In this document: piece after piece, positions 36,402 to 48,910 of the stretch
How positions within the stretch are numbered: the stretch's first letter is position 1
Layout of the letters: each line of letters begins with the position of its first letter
Source: Campylobacter concisus
GTDB lineage: Bacteria; Campylobacterota; Campylobacteria; Campylobacterales; Campylobacteraceae
Direction of reading: 5' to 3'
Assembly: GCF_003048575.1 (NCBI RefSeq)
Contig: NZ_PIRZ01000001.1
Span: 124,001 to 188,000, forward strand
DNA: 64,000 nt
Notes under the pieces: model-generated
Seen by the model: only the letters and a program-made list of their open reading frames with translations
Told to the model about the DNA's origin: nothing
Databases searched by the model: none
Translations under genes and position numbers: made by a program

Positions 36402-39158
36402 ATGGACTACAAAGAGACACTTTTACTCCCAGAGACAAATTTCCCAATGCGCGGAAATCTCCCACAAAATGAACCACAAAGACTAAAATCATGGTACGAA
36501 GATCGCAAGGTTTACGAAAAAATGAAGAAAAACCGCCAAAATGCGGCTAAAAATTTCAACATTCACGACGGTCCTCCGTATGCAAACGGACACCTTCACA
36601 TCGGCCATGCGTTAAATAAAATTTTAAAAGATATCATCACAAAAACGCACTATTTTTACGGCGAAAACGTTCGCTACGTGCCAGGTTGGGACTGCCACGG
36701 CTTGCCGATAGAGCAGCAAGTCGAAGTAAAGCTTGGCGATAAGAAAAAAGAGCTTAGCAAGGTCGAGATTAGGGAGCTTTGCAGGCAGCACGCGAGAGAA
36801 TTTATAGATATCCAGCGCAATGAGTTTAAGAGTCTTGGCATCATCGGCGACTTTGAAAATCCATACATGACGATGAAATTTGAGTTTGAGGCTGACATCT
36901 ACAAAGCACTTTGTGAGATCGCTAAAAAGGGCCTTTTGATAGAAAGAAGCAAGCCAGTTTACTGGAGCTGGGCAGCTAGATCAGCACTAGCTGAAGCCGA
37001 GGTCGAGTACGAGGAGAAAGAGGACTACTCGATATATGTAGCCTTTGGTCTTGATAACGACGCGCTAGAAAAGCTTGGTGTAAAAGAGGCAAGCGCTGTC
37101 ATCTGGACGACCACGCCTTGGACACTGCCAGCAAACCAAGCCATAAGCCTAAATCCAGATGAAATTTACGTCCTAACTGCGGAAAATTTGATCTTTGCAA
37201 AACCTCTGCTTGAGAGTATCGTAGAGAGCGGCCTAAGCAAGGGCGAGATCAAAAAAGAGTTTAAAGCAAGCCTGCTTGAAAACTCTCACGCGATAAATCC
37301 ACTAAACGGCAGAAAGTCGCAATTTTTACTAGGCGATCACGTTATGATGGACGGCGGTACTGGACTTGTTCATACAGCTCCGGGACACGGCGAGGACGAC
37401 TACTACGTATGTTTGAAATATGGCTTTAGTGAAATTTTGATGCCAGTTGATGATGGTGGTTGCTACGATGAGAGCTTGAAGCATCACGGACTATTTGGAA
37501 GTGACGTGGTAGACGAGTTTGTCGGTATGCACATCTTTAAAGCAAATGAGAAAATTTTAGAGTTACTTGGCAAAAATCTACTTAGTGTTTCTAAATTTAG
37601 ACACTCTTATCCATTCTGCTGGAGGACGCATAAACCTGTTATTTATAGAGCTACAAAGCAGTGGTTTATAGCTATGGACGAGCCAAAACTAGGTGGCAAA
37701 ACGCTTAGACAAACAGCGCTAAAAGAGCTTGAAAAGGTTAAATTTTACCCAAGCGTGGGCATAAAAAGAATAGGCTCGATGATAGAAAATCGCCCAGACT
37801 GGTGTATCTCTCGTCAGCGTGACTGGGGCGTGCCGATCGCGTTTTTCAGAGACAAAGCGACAAAAGAAGTTATATTTGATAGTGAAATTTTAGACCACAT
37901 CACAGCCATCTTTAAAGAAAAGGGTGCTGATGCGTGGTGGGCGCTAAGCGTTGATGAGCTCTTGCCAAAAGGCTCAAAATACAAAGCTGAAAATTTAGAA
38001 AAAGTGATGGATATCCTTGACGTTTGGTTTGATAGTGGCTCGACATGGCATGCGGTCTTGCAAAGCAACAACTACGACGCTGGCAAATACCCCGCAAGCA
38101 TGTATCTTGAGGGCTCAGATCAGCACCGTGGCTGGTTTCAAAGCTCGCTTCTAGTAAGCACAGCTATAAATTCTCACGCACCTTATGAGAGCATCCTAAC
38201 TCACGGCTTTACTGTCGATGCTAAGGGCGAGAAGATGAGTAAGAGCAAGGGCAACGTCATCGCTCCACAAGACGTGGCTAAGACTCACGGCGTGGAAATT
38301 TTACGCCTTTGGGTTGGTATGAGTGATTATTCAAGCGACCTAAAAATAAGCGAAGATATATTAAAGCAAATTAGCGAGCAATACCGCAAAATCCGCAACA
38401 CTATCCGCTTTTTACTAGCAAACGTAAATGATCTTGAGAGCCTAAATACAGAGTTTAACATCCTTGATAAATGGATATTAGCTCGTGCTAAAAAGGTCTT
38501 TGACGAGGCGAGCGCTTGCTTTAGAAATTATGACTTTTCAAAGGGCTTTAACATCCTTTTAAATTTCCTATCAGCCGATCTTAGCGGCGTCTATCTTGAC
38601 GTTTGCAAAGATAGACTTTACTGCGACGCAAAAGACGCACCGAGAAGAAGATCAGCTCAAAGTACGATGGCGATCATCACAAAGGCACTTTTGCCACTCA
38701 TCGCTCCAACGCTTACTTACACCGTCGATGAGGTGATGGACTATGCTCCAAATATCATCAAAGGCGAGGCAAAAGACGCGTTTGACTTAGTTTATGAGCC
38801 GATCAAATTTGATCTTAGCTTTGAAGATGAGCTACTTTTTGCCAGCAGGGAGAAATTTAACGAGATCGTGGACGTTCTTAAGAAGGACAAAAAGATAAAA
38901 TCAACCCTAGAGCTAAGCCTAGAGACAACTAGCCACAACATCACAAGCTACGACGAGCGCGAAGTGGCTGATCTTTATATGGTAAGCTCGGTTAGACCTT
39001 ACGACGATAGCGAGCCACTAGCCGAGTTTGAGCTTGAGGGCGATAAATTTAAGATCATAGCAAGCAACCTTCACAAATGCCCAAGATGCTGGAAATTTAA
39101 TGCTAGCAAAGAAGATGCGCTATGCCCAAGATGCGAAGAGGTCATAAGTGCTAAGTGA
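36402..39158 (+). CDS. ileS: Isoleucyl-tRNA synthetase
   Basis: 918 aa. Class I synthetase: HIGH motif [13 protein letters not shown] near residue 67, WDCHGLPIE, the editing domain with [10 protein letters not shown] and the [16 protein letters not shown] signature, and KMSKS as EKMSKSKGN near 610. The C-terminal zinc finger reads CPRCWKFN ... CPRCEEVI. All parts are present and the length is normal. It heads a run with a tiny membrane gene, gatA and guaB, the order of C. jejuni Cj1061c-Cj1058c. Confidence 0.98.
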   Translation: MDYKETLLLPETNFPMRGNLPQNEPQRLKSWYEDRKVYEKMKKNRQNAAKNFNIHDGPPYANGHLHIGHALNKILKDIITKTHYFYGENVRYVPGWDCHGLPIEQQVEVKLGDKKKELSKVEIRELCRQHAREFIDIQRNEFKSLGIIGDFENPYMTMKFEFEADIYKALCEIAKKGLLIERSKPVYWSWAARSALAEAEVEYEEKEDYSIYVAFGLDNDALEKLGVKEASAVIWTTTPWTLPANQAISLNPDEIYVLTAENLIFAKPLLESIVESGLSKGEIKKEFKASLLENSHAINPLNGRKSQFLLGDHVMMDGGTGLVHTAPGHGEDDYYVCLKYGFSEILMPVDDGGCYDESLKHHGLFGSDVVDEFVGMHIFKANEKILELLGKNLLSVSKFRHSYPFCWRTHKPVIYRATKQWFIAMDEPKLGGKTLRQTALKELEKVKFYPSVGIKRIGSMIENRPDWCISRQRDWGVPIAFFRDKATKEVIFDSEILDHITAIFKEKGADAWWALSVDELLPKGSKYKAENLEKVMDILDVWFDSGSTWHAVLQSNNYDAGKYPASMYLEGSDQHRGWFQSSLLVSTAINSHAPYESILTHGFTVDAKGEKMSKSKGNVIAPQDVAKTHGVEILRLWVGMSDYSSDLKISEDILKQISEQYRKIRNTIRFLLANVNDLESLNTEFNILDKWILARAKKVFDEASACFRNYDFSKGFNILLNFLSADLSGVYLDVCKDRLYCDAKDAPRRRSAQSTMAIITKALLPLIAPTLTYTVDEVMDYAPNIIKGEAKDAFDLVYEPIKFDLSFEDELLFASREKFNEIVDVLKKDKKIKSTLELSLETTSHNITSYDEREVADLYMVSSVRPYDDSEPLAEFELEGDKFKIIASNLHKCPRCWKFNASKEDALCPRCEEVISAK

Positions 39159-39252
39159 GCCAGTAAGCGCAACTATCATAATAGCAACGATCGCTGCGGT
39201 GGTCGTTGTTAGCTTGTTTGGCATATTTTTGGTTAATAAATTTAAAGGATAA
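39148..39252 (+). CDS. 34-residue single-helix membrane protein
   Basis: GTG start with AGAGG 7 nt upstream, overlapping the ileS stop by 11 bp and ending 5 bp before gatA. The product is [12 protein letters not shown]- followed by one hydrophobic helix (about 8-30) and the basic end NKFKG. A short gene at the same place (Cj1060c) is annotated in C. jejuni, which supports a real coding sequence. Function unknown. Confidence 0.7.
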   Translation: MLSEPVSATIIIATIAAVVVVSLFGIFLVNKFKG

Positions 39253-39257
39253 AAATA

Positions 39258-42068
<2,811 letters not shown>

Positions 42069-42069
<1 letters not shown>

Positions 42070-43175
42070 TGTTAGACCTGCAAACTAGAACTATTAAATT
42101 TAACGAGCCACTCTATCTTGAGAGTGGCCGTATGCTATCAAATTTTAAGCTTATTTATGAGACTTACGGCACGTTAAATGCTGATAAAAGTAACGTTATC
42201 GTGATCTGCCACGCCCTAACTGGCTCGCATCACGCTGCTGGCACATACGCAGGCGATGAGAAAGCTGGCTGGTGGGACGGGCTAATAGGCAGCAAAAAGG
42301 CGGTCGATACAGATAAATTTTATGTTATTTGCGTAAATATCCTAGGTTCGTGCTTTGGCTCGACCTCGCCACTAAGTGTGGATAGAAGTAGTGGCAAAGA
42401 GTATAGGCTAAATTTCCCAGTCCTTGCCATAAGCGACGTCGTAAAGGCGCAAATGAGGCTATTTGGCGAGCTTGGTATTACAAGAGTAAGAGCTGTGATA
42501 GGCGGCAGTCTTGGCGGTATGCAAGCACTTTGTTACGCTATCGAGTTTCCAGAGTTTGCGCAAGATATCGTCATGCTTGCAAGTACCTATCAGACCAAGC
42601 CTTGGGCGATAGCCTTTAACAAAATAGCTATCGAAGCCATTTTAAACGATGAAAATTTCAAAAATGGCGAGTACGACGCAGAATTTATAAGACAAAACGG
42701 CCTAAAAGGCATGGCTTACGGCAGGATGGCAGGCCACATCAGCTTTTTAAGCCCTGATAGCATGGATGAGAAATTTGGACGCAACTACGTAGAAACTGAC
42801 GGTCTTTACGAGCTTTCTGGGCGCTTTCAGGTGGATCGCTACATGGAGTACAACGGCTACAACTTCCCAAAGAGGTTTGATCCACTAAGCTACCTATATA
42901 TTGTAAAAATGATGAACATCTTTGACTGTACAAGACACTATGATAACCTAAAAGACGCCCTTGCGCCAATAAAAGCAAATTTGCATCTAGTCGCTTTCAA
43001 AGGCGATCTACTCTTTCCGCCAAGCTGTATGAGAGAAATTTATGACGCACTTTGTGAGATGGGGCGAGAGTTGAAGACAAAATTTGTAGAGATAGATAGC
43101 AACTACGGCCACGACGCATTTTTGGTCGAAATAGAAAAATTTGATGGATATATAAAAAATATATTAAAAGGATAG
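42069..43175 (+). CDS. metX: Homoserine O-acetyltransferase
   Basis: 368 aa, alpha/beta-hydrolase fold. It activates homoserine for methionine synthesis. The nucleophile elbow is GGSLGGMQ near residue 142, with CHALTGSHHAAG earlier and the late SNYGHDAFLVE carrying the catalytic His; an Asp in KGDLLFPP completes the triad. The start is GTG, overlapping the guaB stop. Serine-acetyl or succinyl variants cannot be separated by eye. Confidence 0.92.
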
Positions 43176-43178
43176 AAA

Positions 43179-43370
43179 ATGGAGCAAAAAGAGCAAAGCT
43201 TTGAAGAAAAATTAGCCCTAGCAGATAAAATTTTAAACGATCTAAACAAAGATGATGTGAGCCTAGAAAATAGCATAAAGCTGCACGAGCAGGGTAAAAA
43301 GCTCTTAAATGAAGCAAGAGAAATTTTAGAAAATGCAAAACTTAGCATAAAGCAGGTGGATGATGAGTAG
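43179..43370 (+). CDS. xseB: Exodeoxyribonuclease VII small subunit
   Basis: 63 aa, helical. The pattern SFEEKLALADKILNDLNKDDVSLENSIKLHEQGKKL is typical of XseB, which binds XseA to form the single-strand exonuclease. It starts 3 bp after metX and overlaps the nitrilase gene by 11 bp. xseA is not in the window. Confidence 0.9.
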   Translation: MEQKEQSFEEKLALADKILNDLNKDDVSLENSIKLHEQGKKLLNEAREILENAKLSIKQVDDE

Positions 43371-44157
43371 AATTTGTGCTCTTCAGCTACCAACGCAGCC
43401 CTTAAGCGAGGCTAGGCTTGATTATTACCTAAAAATTTGTGCGGATGAAAACGCAAGGCTGGTTGTGCTTGGTGAATATGTGCTAAATAGCTTTTTTAAA
43501 GAGCTCATTAGCATGCCAAAAAGCCTTATAAAAGAGCAAAGCGAGCGCAAAAAAGAGGCTCTTTTTGCAATGGCAAAAAAGTATGATCTAAATATCGTTG
43601 CACCCATTGTAAATCTAAAAGGCAAGGAAATTTTTAAAAGTCTAGCTAAATTTACCCCAACACAAGTAAAGCTATATGATCAGCAAATTCTCATGCCTTA
43701 CGCTCACTGGAATGAGGCGAAATTCTTTAATAACACAAGCGATGAGCTAAATTTGCCTATTTTTACCTACGATAAATTTAAGGTTGGCGTCATGTTTGGC
43801 TATGAGGCGCACTTTGATGTGTGCTGGGCCTATATGAGCGCTAAAAAGGTTGATATCGTGCTCGTGCCAACGGCTTGTACATTTTTTTCTCAGGCGCGCT
43901 GGGAGGAACTTTTAAAGGTTAGGGCCTTTACAAACAACGTCTACGTGCTCCGCGTAAACCGCGTAGGAAGCAATAAAAGTGACGATGCGCAGTGGAGCTT
44001 TTACGGCGATTCGATGCTTATTAATCCGTTTGGTGAAGTTAAAAATAGGCTTGGTAAAAATGAAGAGATGATGGTCGATGAGCTTAGCAAAAAGGAGCTT
44101 AGCGAAGCTAGAAGCACTTGGGGCTTTATGCATATAGAGGCTAAATTTAAAAGATGA
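43360..44157 (+). CDS. Carbon-nitrogen hydrolase (nitrilase family)
   Basis: 265 aa. Nitrilase-fold amidohydrolase with Glu in VVLGEYVLN, Lys in YDQQILMPYAHWNE region (weak), and Cys in VPTACTFFSQARWEELLKVRAF. C. jejuni has such a gene (Cj1056c) next to murC. Substrate unknown; many relatives hydrolyse omega-amides. It overlaps xseB and starts with ATG ATG. Confidence 0.85.
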   Translation: MMSRICALQLPTQPLSEARLDYYLKICADENARLVVLGEYVLNSFFKELISMPKSLIKEQSERKKEALFAMAKKYDLNIVAPIVNLKGKEIFKSLAKFTPTQVKLYDQQILMPYAHWNEAKFFNNTSDELNLPIFTYDKFKVGVMFGYEAHFDVCWAYMSAKKVDIVLVPTACTFFSQARWEELLKVRAFTNNVYVLRVNRVGSNKSDDAQWSFYGDSMLINPFGEVKNRLGKNEEMMVDELSKKELSEARSTWGFMHIEAKFKR

Positions 44158-44231
44158 AAGAAGGCCGTAACTGGACGGGAAAGCGAGCTTAACAAGAATG
44201 AGTGCTCTTTAAAGGAATTTTGGAGTGAATT

Positions 44232-44585
44232 TTGAAACGAAGTGACGTTGAGAGATACATAAAAGAGAAATTTGACGTTTTAGGCGAGCAAATTTTCCCA
44301 AAATATCCAAAAATTAGCGCCTTTCGTCATAAGAAAAATGAGAAGTGGTTTGCACTGCTTATGGAGATAAGCGCTAGCAAGCTTGGGCTTGAAAGTGACG
44401 AAGTGACAGAGGTTTTAAATCTAAAATGTAGCCCTGATCTAGGCATGGTACTAGTCGATGAGCAGCAAATTTTTAAAGCCTATCACATGAACAAAAAGCA
44501 CTGGATAAGTGTAAATTTAAACTCCAAAATCTCACAAAAAACCGTCTTTGACCTGATAGATGAAAGCTTTGAGCTAAGTAAATAA
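44232..44585 (+). CDS. MmcQ/YjbR family protein
   Basis: 117 aa, TTG start with GGAGTG 6 nt upstream. YjbR-type double-wing DNA-binding fold: EKWFALLMEIS, LNLKCSPDLGMVLV and AYHMNKKHWISVNL are typical strands. The molecular role in the family is unclear. It stands alone between the nitrilase and murC genes, each gap about 70 bp. Confidence 0.8.
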   Translation: MKRSDVERYIKEKFDVLGEQIFPKYPKISAFRHKKNEKWFALLMEISASKLGLESDEVTEVLNLKCSPDLGMVLVDEQQIFKAYHMNKKHWISVNLNSKISQKTVFDLIDESFELSK

Positions 44586-44650
44586 AAGCCATTTTTCAGC
44601 CTTAAATTTAGTAGTTTTTGTTAAAATCACGAAAAACTTAAGGATAAAAT

Positions 44651-45979
44651 TTGCAAGAGCTAAACAATGAGATCAAAAAAGTCCATTTCATAGGCATTGG
44701 CGGTATCGGTATCTCAGCCATCGCTAGATTTTTACACGAAAAAGGCCACAAGATAAGTGGTAGTGACATCAAAGAGAGCAAGACGACTCTTGAGCTTCAA
44801 AATGAAGGCATCGAGGTCATCACACCGCACTGTAAAGAGGCGATAAAAGACCAAGACTTTGTGGTCTACTCAGCCGCGATAAAAGAGGACAATATCGAGC
44901 TAGTGGAGGCCAGAAACAAAGGCATAAAGTGTTTTTCTAGAAAAGAAATCTTGCCTTATGTGCTTGAGGATAAATGTGTCTTTGCGGTAGCTGGCGCACA
45001 CGGCAAAAGCACCACCTCAGCGATGCTAGCAAGCCTAATAGAGGGCTCAGTCATCATCGGCGCCATCTCAAAGCAGTTTGGCTCAAATATGCGCTACGCA
45101 AAGAGTGACAACGTCGTATTTGAGGCAGATGAGAGCGACTCAAGCTTTCTAAACTCAAACCCATATCTAGCCATTGTTACAAACGCAGAGCCAGAGCACA
45201 TGGAACACTACGACTACGATCTAGCTAAATTTTACGCAGCCTACAAGGGCTTTTTGGAGCGCGCGAAGGTTAGAGTGATAAACGCTGAGGACGAGTTTTT
45301 AAGCACGCTTAAGCTTGATGCGATCAGGCTTTATCCAAGCACCGACATCACCGAGCTTACGATGGTTGTAAGAGACTATCAGCCATACACCAGCTTTAAT
45401 CTTAAAAATTTAGGCAAATTTGAAGCCTTTGGCATGGGCGAGCACATCGCTATAGACGCATCTTTGGCTATTCTTGCTGCGATGCACGAGACACCGCTTA
45501 AAGATATCAGAGAAAATTTACTAAATTTTAAAGGCATAAAAAAGCGTTTTGACATACTTTGTGCAAACAAAAATTTCGTTCTAATAGACGACTACGCACA
45601 CCATCCAACCGAGATAAAAGCGACGCTAAAATCAGTCTTTGAATACGCCAAAATTTTAGGCATAAACAGCGTCACAGCGATATTTCAGCCGCACCGCTAC
45701 ACAAGACTTAGCACAAATTTACCTGGCTTTAAAGAGTGTTTTAAGGGCGTTGATGAACTTGTTATATTGCCAGTTTATGCAGCCGGAGAAAATCCGATCG
45801 AAGTTGATATGAAGAGCGAATTTAGCGAGTATAACCCGATCTTTACCGACAAGGTCGAGAGGGTTGAAGAGGGTATAGAATTTACAGATGAATTTGGCGT
45901 GAAAAACCGCCTAAGTGACGGCATAGTGGTCGGTTTTGGAGCGGGCGATATCAGCGTGCAACTAAGGGGCGGCTACTAA
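44651..45979 (+). CDS. murC: UDP-N-acetylmuramate-L-alanine ligase
   Basis: 442 aa. Adds L-Ala to UDP-MurNAc in peptidoglycan synthesis. Seen are the N-terminal GIGGIGISAIARFLHEKGH (UDP binding), AGAHGKSTTSAMLA (ATP P-loop), FEADESDSSF, and the LIDDYAHHPTEIKATL signature. Start TTG with AAGGA 8 nt upstream. The next gene starts on its stop codon. Confidence 0.97.
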   Translation: MQELNNEIKKVHFIGIGGIGISAIARFLHEKGHKISGSDIKESKTTLELQNEGIEVITPHCKEAIKDQDFVVYSAAIKEDNIELVEARNKGIKCFSRKEILPYVLEDKCVFAVAGAHGKSTTSAMLASLIEGSVIIGAISKQFGSNMRYAKSDNVVFEADESDSSFLNSNPYLAIVTNAEPEHMEHYDYDLAKFYAAYKGFLERAKVRVINAEDEFLSTLKLDAIRLYPSTDITELTMVVRDYQPYTSFNLKNLGKFEAFGMGEHIAIDASLAILAAMHETPLKDIRENLLNFKGIKKRFDILCANKNFVLIDDYAHHPTEIKATLKSVFEYAKILGINSVTAIFQPHRYTRLSTNLPGFKECFKGVDELVILPVYAAGENPIEVDMKSEFSEYNPIFTDKVERVEEGIEFTDEFGVKNRLSDGIVVGFGAGDISVQLRGGY

Positions 45980-46296
45980 TGGATCTAAGCACTTTCAAGC
46001 CTCAAGATGAAAATGAAATTTTAAAAGAGATAAATGAAAAAGAGTTAAGCGAGGATGAAATTTCAAGCCTTATAAATTTAGGCAAAAAAGATATCATGAT
46101 AGCGCTTGCAAGGGAGCAAAAGCTAAGTAGCGCTCAGATAAAAGATATGCTGCCAAATGCCCCGTATATGGCTGTTTGCTTGCTAGTTGAAAAACAAGAT
46201 ATCAGTGAGGTTATGGCTGAAATTTTAGAAAAGATCAAGCCACATCCAGAAATTTACAAAGAGCTAATCGCAAAATATAAAGGCGTAAAATGGTAA
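45979..46296 (+). CDS. Small conserved acidic protein of unknown function
   Basis: 105 aa, soluble, rich in Glu/Lys and helical. The start shares one base with the murC stop (TAATG) and it overlaps the next gene by 7 bp, so it is translated as part of the murC-mutS2 run. I do not recognise a domain. The AREQKLSSAQIKDMLPNAPYMAVCLLVEKQ stretch suggests a helical repeat-like fold. Confidence 0.75.
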   Translation: MDLSTFKPQDENEILKEINEKELSEDEISSLINLGKKDIMIALAREQKLSSAQIKDMLPNAPYMAVCLLVEKQDISEVMAEILEKIKPHPEIYKELIAKYKGVKW

Positions 46297-46634
46297 GAAA
46301 TTTGATCCTAATCGCTGGCTTGATCGTACTTTTTGGAGCGATCTGGGCGATAAAAGATGAAAAGATTAGCAAAGGCATAAAAGCGCTCGTTAGTGCGGTA
46401 CTTGTAGTGATCCTTGTTTGCGTCTATTTTTACGAGGAGAATTTATCAAAAAACGAGGATGCCATCTCAAAGCTAGTTAGCGATTTTAAACAGGGCAAAA
46501 CACTAAAATGCGGCGAATATAACGTGAGCGCTGAGAAATTTAACTACGAATTTGGCACGGCGTCATTTTTGGCTAAAAGAGAATTTAGCGAGCTCTCAGG
46601 CGTAATAGTGCCGATAAAAAGTTGCGAACAATGA
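46290..46634 (+). CDS. Small membrane protein (Cj1053c-like)
   Basis: 114 aa. Two helices (residues 4-20 and 31-48) and a C-terminal soluble domain (about 60-114) containing KTLKCGEYNV and a final Cys (KSCEQ); a disulfide between them is possible if the domain is periplasmic. It sits just before mutS2, as Cj1053c does in C. jejuni. Function unknown. Confidence 0.8.
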   Translation: MVRNLILIAGLIVLFGAIWAIKDEKISKGIKALVSAVLVVILVCVYFYEENLSKNEDAISKLVSDFKQGKTLKCGEYNVSAEKFNYEFGTASFLAKREFSELSGVIVPIKSCEQ

Positions 46635-48835
46635 CTCAGGATATATTTGCAAAGCTTGATCTAAACGAGTATTTGGATAAATTTCACTCCTTTTTAGCAA
46701 GGCAAAAACCGCTATTTTTACAAGGCGACAACAAAATTCACTTTGAAAACATAAACGAACTTTCCAAGTATGATTTCAAGGCACCAGACGAGATAAAAAA
46801 TTTAGATGACGCACTTATGAGACTTAGCAAGCAAGCGGTGCTTCACATCAGTGAAATTTACGAGTTTGCAAAGATTATTAAGTATTTTTCATATCTAAAA
46901 AAGCAAAAATTTGAAGGCAGGCTTGGCGAATGGATCGCTAAAGCTGAAATTCCTGATGCGATGAGCCAGATGGCAAACAGTTTTGATGAAAACGGCGAGT
47001 TTAGCGACAGTGTGGATGAGAGATTTTACGCGATAAAGCAGGCTTTTAGCGAGAAAAAGTGCCAGATCGACGCCGAGCTTAAAAAGCTCATCTACTCAAA
47101 GCACATCACACCCTATCTAGTCGATACCCAGACGCACTATATCAACTCGCAAGAGGCACTTTTGGTACGTGGCGGTTTTAATCACGCCCTAAAAGGCACT
47201 GTGATCGCTAGAAGCTCAGGCGGCTACTTCTACGTTGCACCTGCAAGTACCGAGCGCCTAAAAAAGGAGCAAAGCGAGCTGCTTGATAGAAAAGAGGAGA
47301 TTATTTTTGAACACTGCAAGAAATTTAGCCTACAGATGAACAAGAGCCTGCTCTTTTTGAAATTTATAAATAACGCTTTTGATCAGTTTGACGCATATCA
47401 GGCGCGTGTAAATTTGGCTAGGTCGCTTGACTATGAGTTTGTTTTGCCAAATAGCTCGCACGTTATCAAGCTTGAGAAATTTGCTCATCCAGCGCTTAAA
47501 AACCCAAAGAGCGTGAGTGTGGATTTTGGTAAAAAAGTGCTTCTCATTACCGGCGTAAATGCTGGCGGTAAGTCGATGCTTTTAAAATCTATCATCTCAG
47601 CCACGCTGCTTGCAAAATATTTACTACCTATGCGTATCGATGCAAATCGCTCAAGCATCGGCTCTTTTAAAGAATTTGACGCGATCATAGAAGATCCGCA
47701 AAGTGTGAAAAACGATATCTCGACCTTTGCTGGCAGGATGGTGCACTTTGCAAGGCTTTTTACTAAAAAATCGATCATCATAGGCATCGACGAGATCGAG
47801 CTTGGTACCGACTTTGAGGAGGCTGCGAGCTTGTATGGTGTCATGATAGAGCGCCTTATCACTCAAGATATCAAAATGATCATCACGACCCACCACAAGC
47901 GCCTTGCGATGTTGCTAGCTAAAAATAAAGAGGTTGAGCTAGTGGCGGCACTTTACGACGAGGCGGCTCAAAGGCCTAAATTTGAGTTTTTAAAAGGCAC
48001 GATCGGCAAGTCTTACGCCTTTGAAACGGCGGCAAGATACGGCATATCTCAAAATTTAGTGGCGCAGGCAAAGAAAATTTACGGCGAAGATAAAGAGAAT
48101 TTAAACGAGATCATCACAAAGACGCTAAATTTACAAACCAAGCTTGATGAGGGGATAAAAGAGGTCACGGCAAAAGAGGAGCGGCTGGAGCGCTTGCTTG
48201 AAGAGCAAAAAGAGCTAAAAGAGAAAAATGAGATCAAGCTAAATGCGACTATTTCGCGCCTTGAAAAAGAGTATTATGAAGCGATAAATGCGGCAAAAGC
48301 TGTTATAAATTTCAAAGAGATAAAAGACAAGCAAAGGGCGCTAAACGTGGCAAATGAGAAAAAAGCTGCCATCGTTAAGCCTAAAAAAACTGAGCGCGAG
48401 AGCCTAAAAGTAGGCGATAGAGTGAAATATGAAAATATAAAAGGCACGGTTTTAAGCATCTCTAAAAATGACGCGATGATCGAGTCAAATGGCATAAATT
48501 TACGCGTGCCACTAGAGCTTTTAAGAAAAAATGGTAACGAAGTGGAGCTACCTAAAAAAGGTGGCGTTAGCCTAAATGTAGATAAACCAAAGACAGCCTC
48601 ACTCTCGCTTGATCTGCATGGCATGAGAGCTGACGAGGCGATAGCAAAGCTTGATAAATTTATCTCCGATAGTCTTGTTATGGGATTTGATGAGGTTAGC
48701 GTATTTCACGGCATCGGTACTGGCAAGCTCGCCTTTGCTGTTAAAAATTTCTTAAAAGAGCATCCAAGTGTGAAAGAATTTTTTGACGCACCGGCAAATC
48801 AAGGCGGATATGGAGCTAAAATAGTCAGGCTTTAA
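46631..48835 (+). CDS. mutS2: MutS2 family protein
   Basis: 734 aa from the ATG at 46631; a TTG at 46622 is in frame but less likely given the MTQDIFAKLDL beginning. MutS-type ATPase (P-loop ITGVNAGGKSMLLKS near residue 310, Walker B IGIDEIELGTD) with no mismatch-recognition domain. A KOW-like segment (LKVGDRVKYENIKGTV) and a C-terminal Smr nuclease domain (LDLHGMRADEA ... HGIGTGKL) follow. MutS2 suppresses recombination or rescues collided ribosomes in other bacteria. Confidence 0.95.
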   Translation: MTQDIFAKLDLNEYLDKFHSFLARQKPLFLQGDNKIHFENINELSKYDFKAPDEIKNLDDALMRLSKQAVLHISEIYEFAKIIKYFSYLKKQKFEGRLGEWIAKAEIPDAMSQMANSFDENGEFSDSVDERFYAIKQAFSEKKCQIDAELKKLIYSKHITPYLVDTQTHYINSQEALLVRGGFNHALKGTVIARSSGGYFYVAPASTERLKKEQSELLDRKEEIIFEHCKKFSLQMNKSLLFLKFINNAFDQFDAYQARVNLARSLDYEFVLPNSSHVIKLEKFAHPALKNPKSVSVDFGKKVLLITGVNAGGKSMLLKSIISATLLAKYLLPMRIDANRSSIGSFKEFDAIIEDPQSVKNDISTFAGRMVHFARLFTKKSIIIGIDEIELGTDFEEAASLYGVMIERLITQDIKMIITTHHKRLAMLLAKNKEVELVAALYDEAAQRPKFEFLKGTIGKSYAFETAARYGISQNLVAQAKKIYGEDKENLNEIITKTLNLQTKLDEGIKEVTAKEERLERLLEEQKELKEKNEIKLNATISRLEKEYYEAINAAKAVINFKEIKDKQRALNVANEKKAAIVKPKKTERESLKVGDRVKYENIKGTVLSISKNDAMIESNGINLRVPLELLRKNGNEVELPKKGGVSLNVDKPKTASLSLDLHGMRADEAIAKLDKFISDSLVMGFDEVSVFHGIGTGKLAFAVKNFLKEHPSVKEFFDAPANQGGYGAKIVRL

Positions 48836-48854
48836 CTTTTTCCCAAAAGTTAAA
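48831..48854 (+). terminator. Terminator at the end of the murC-mutS2 run
   Basis: Perfect 10-bp stem TTTAACTTTT / AAAAGTTAAA with loop TCCC. It overlaps the mutS2 stop codon and is followed by TTTATTTT. Confidence 0.75.
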
Positions 48855-48871
48855 ATTTATTTTAAGGTTGA

Positions 48872-48877
48872 TATAAT
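48872..48877 (+). promoter_or_regulatory. -10 box of the GGDEF/EAL gene
   Basis: TATAAT lies 34 bp before the TTG start at 48911. RBS AAGGGAAG (about 48896-48904) is between them. Confidence 0.55.
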
Positions 48878-48910
48878 CAGGACGAGTACACAAAATAAGG
48901 GAAGTAACTT

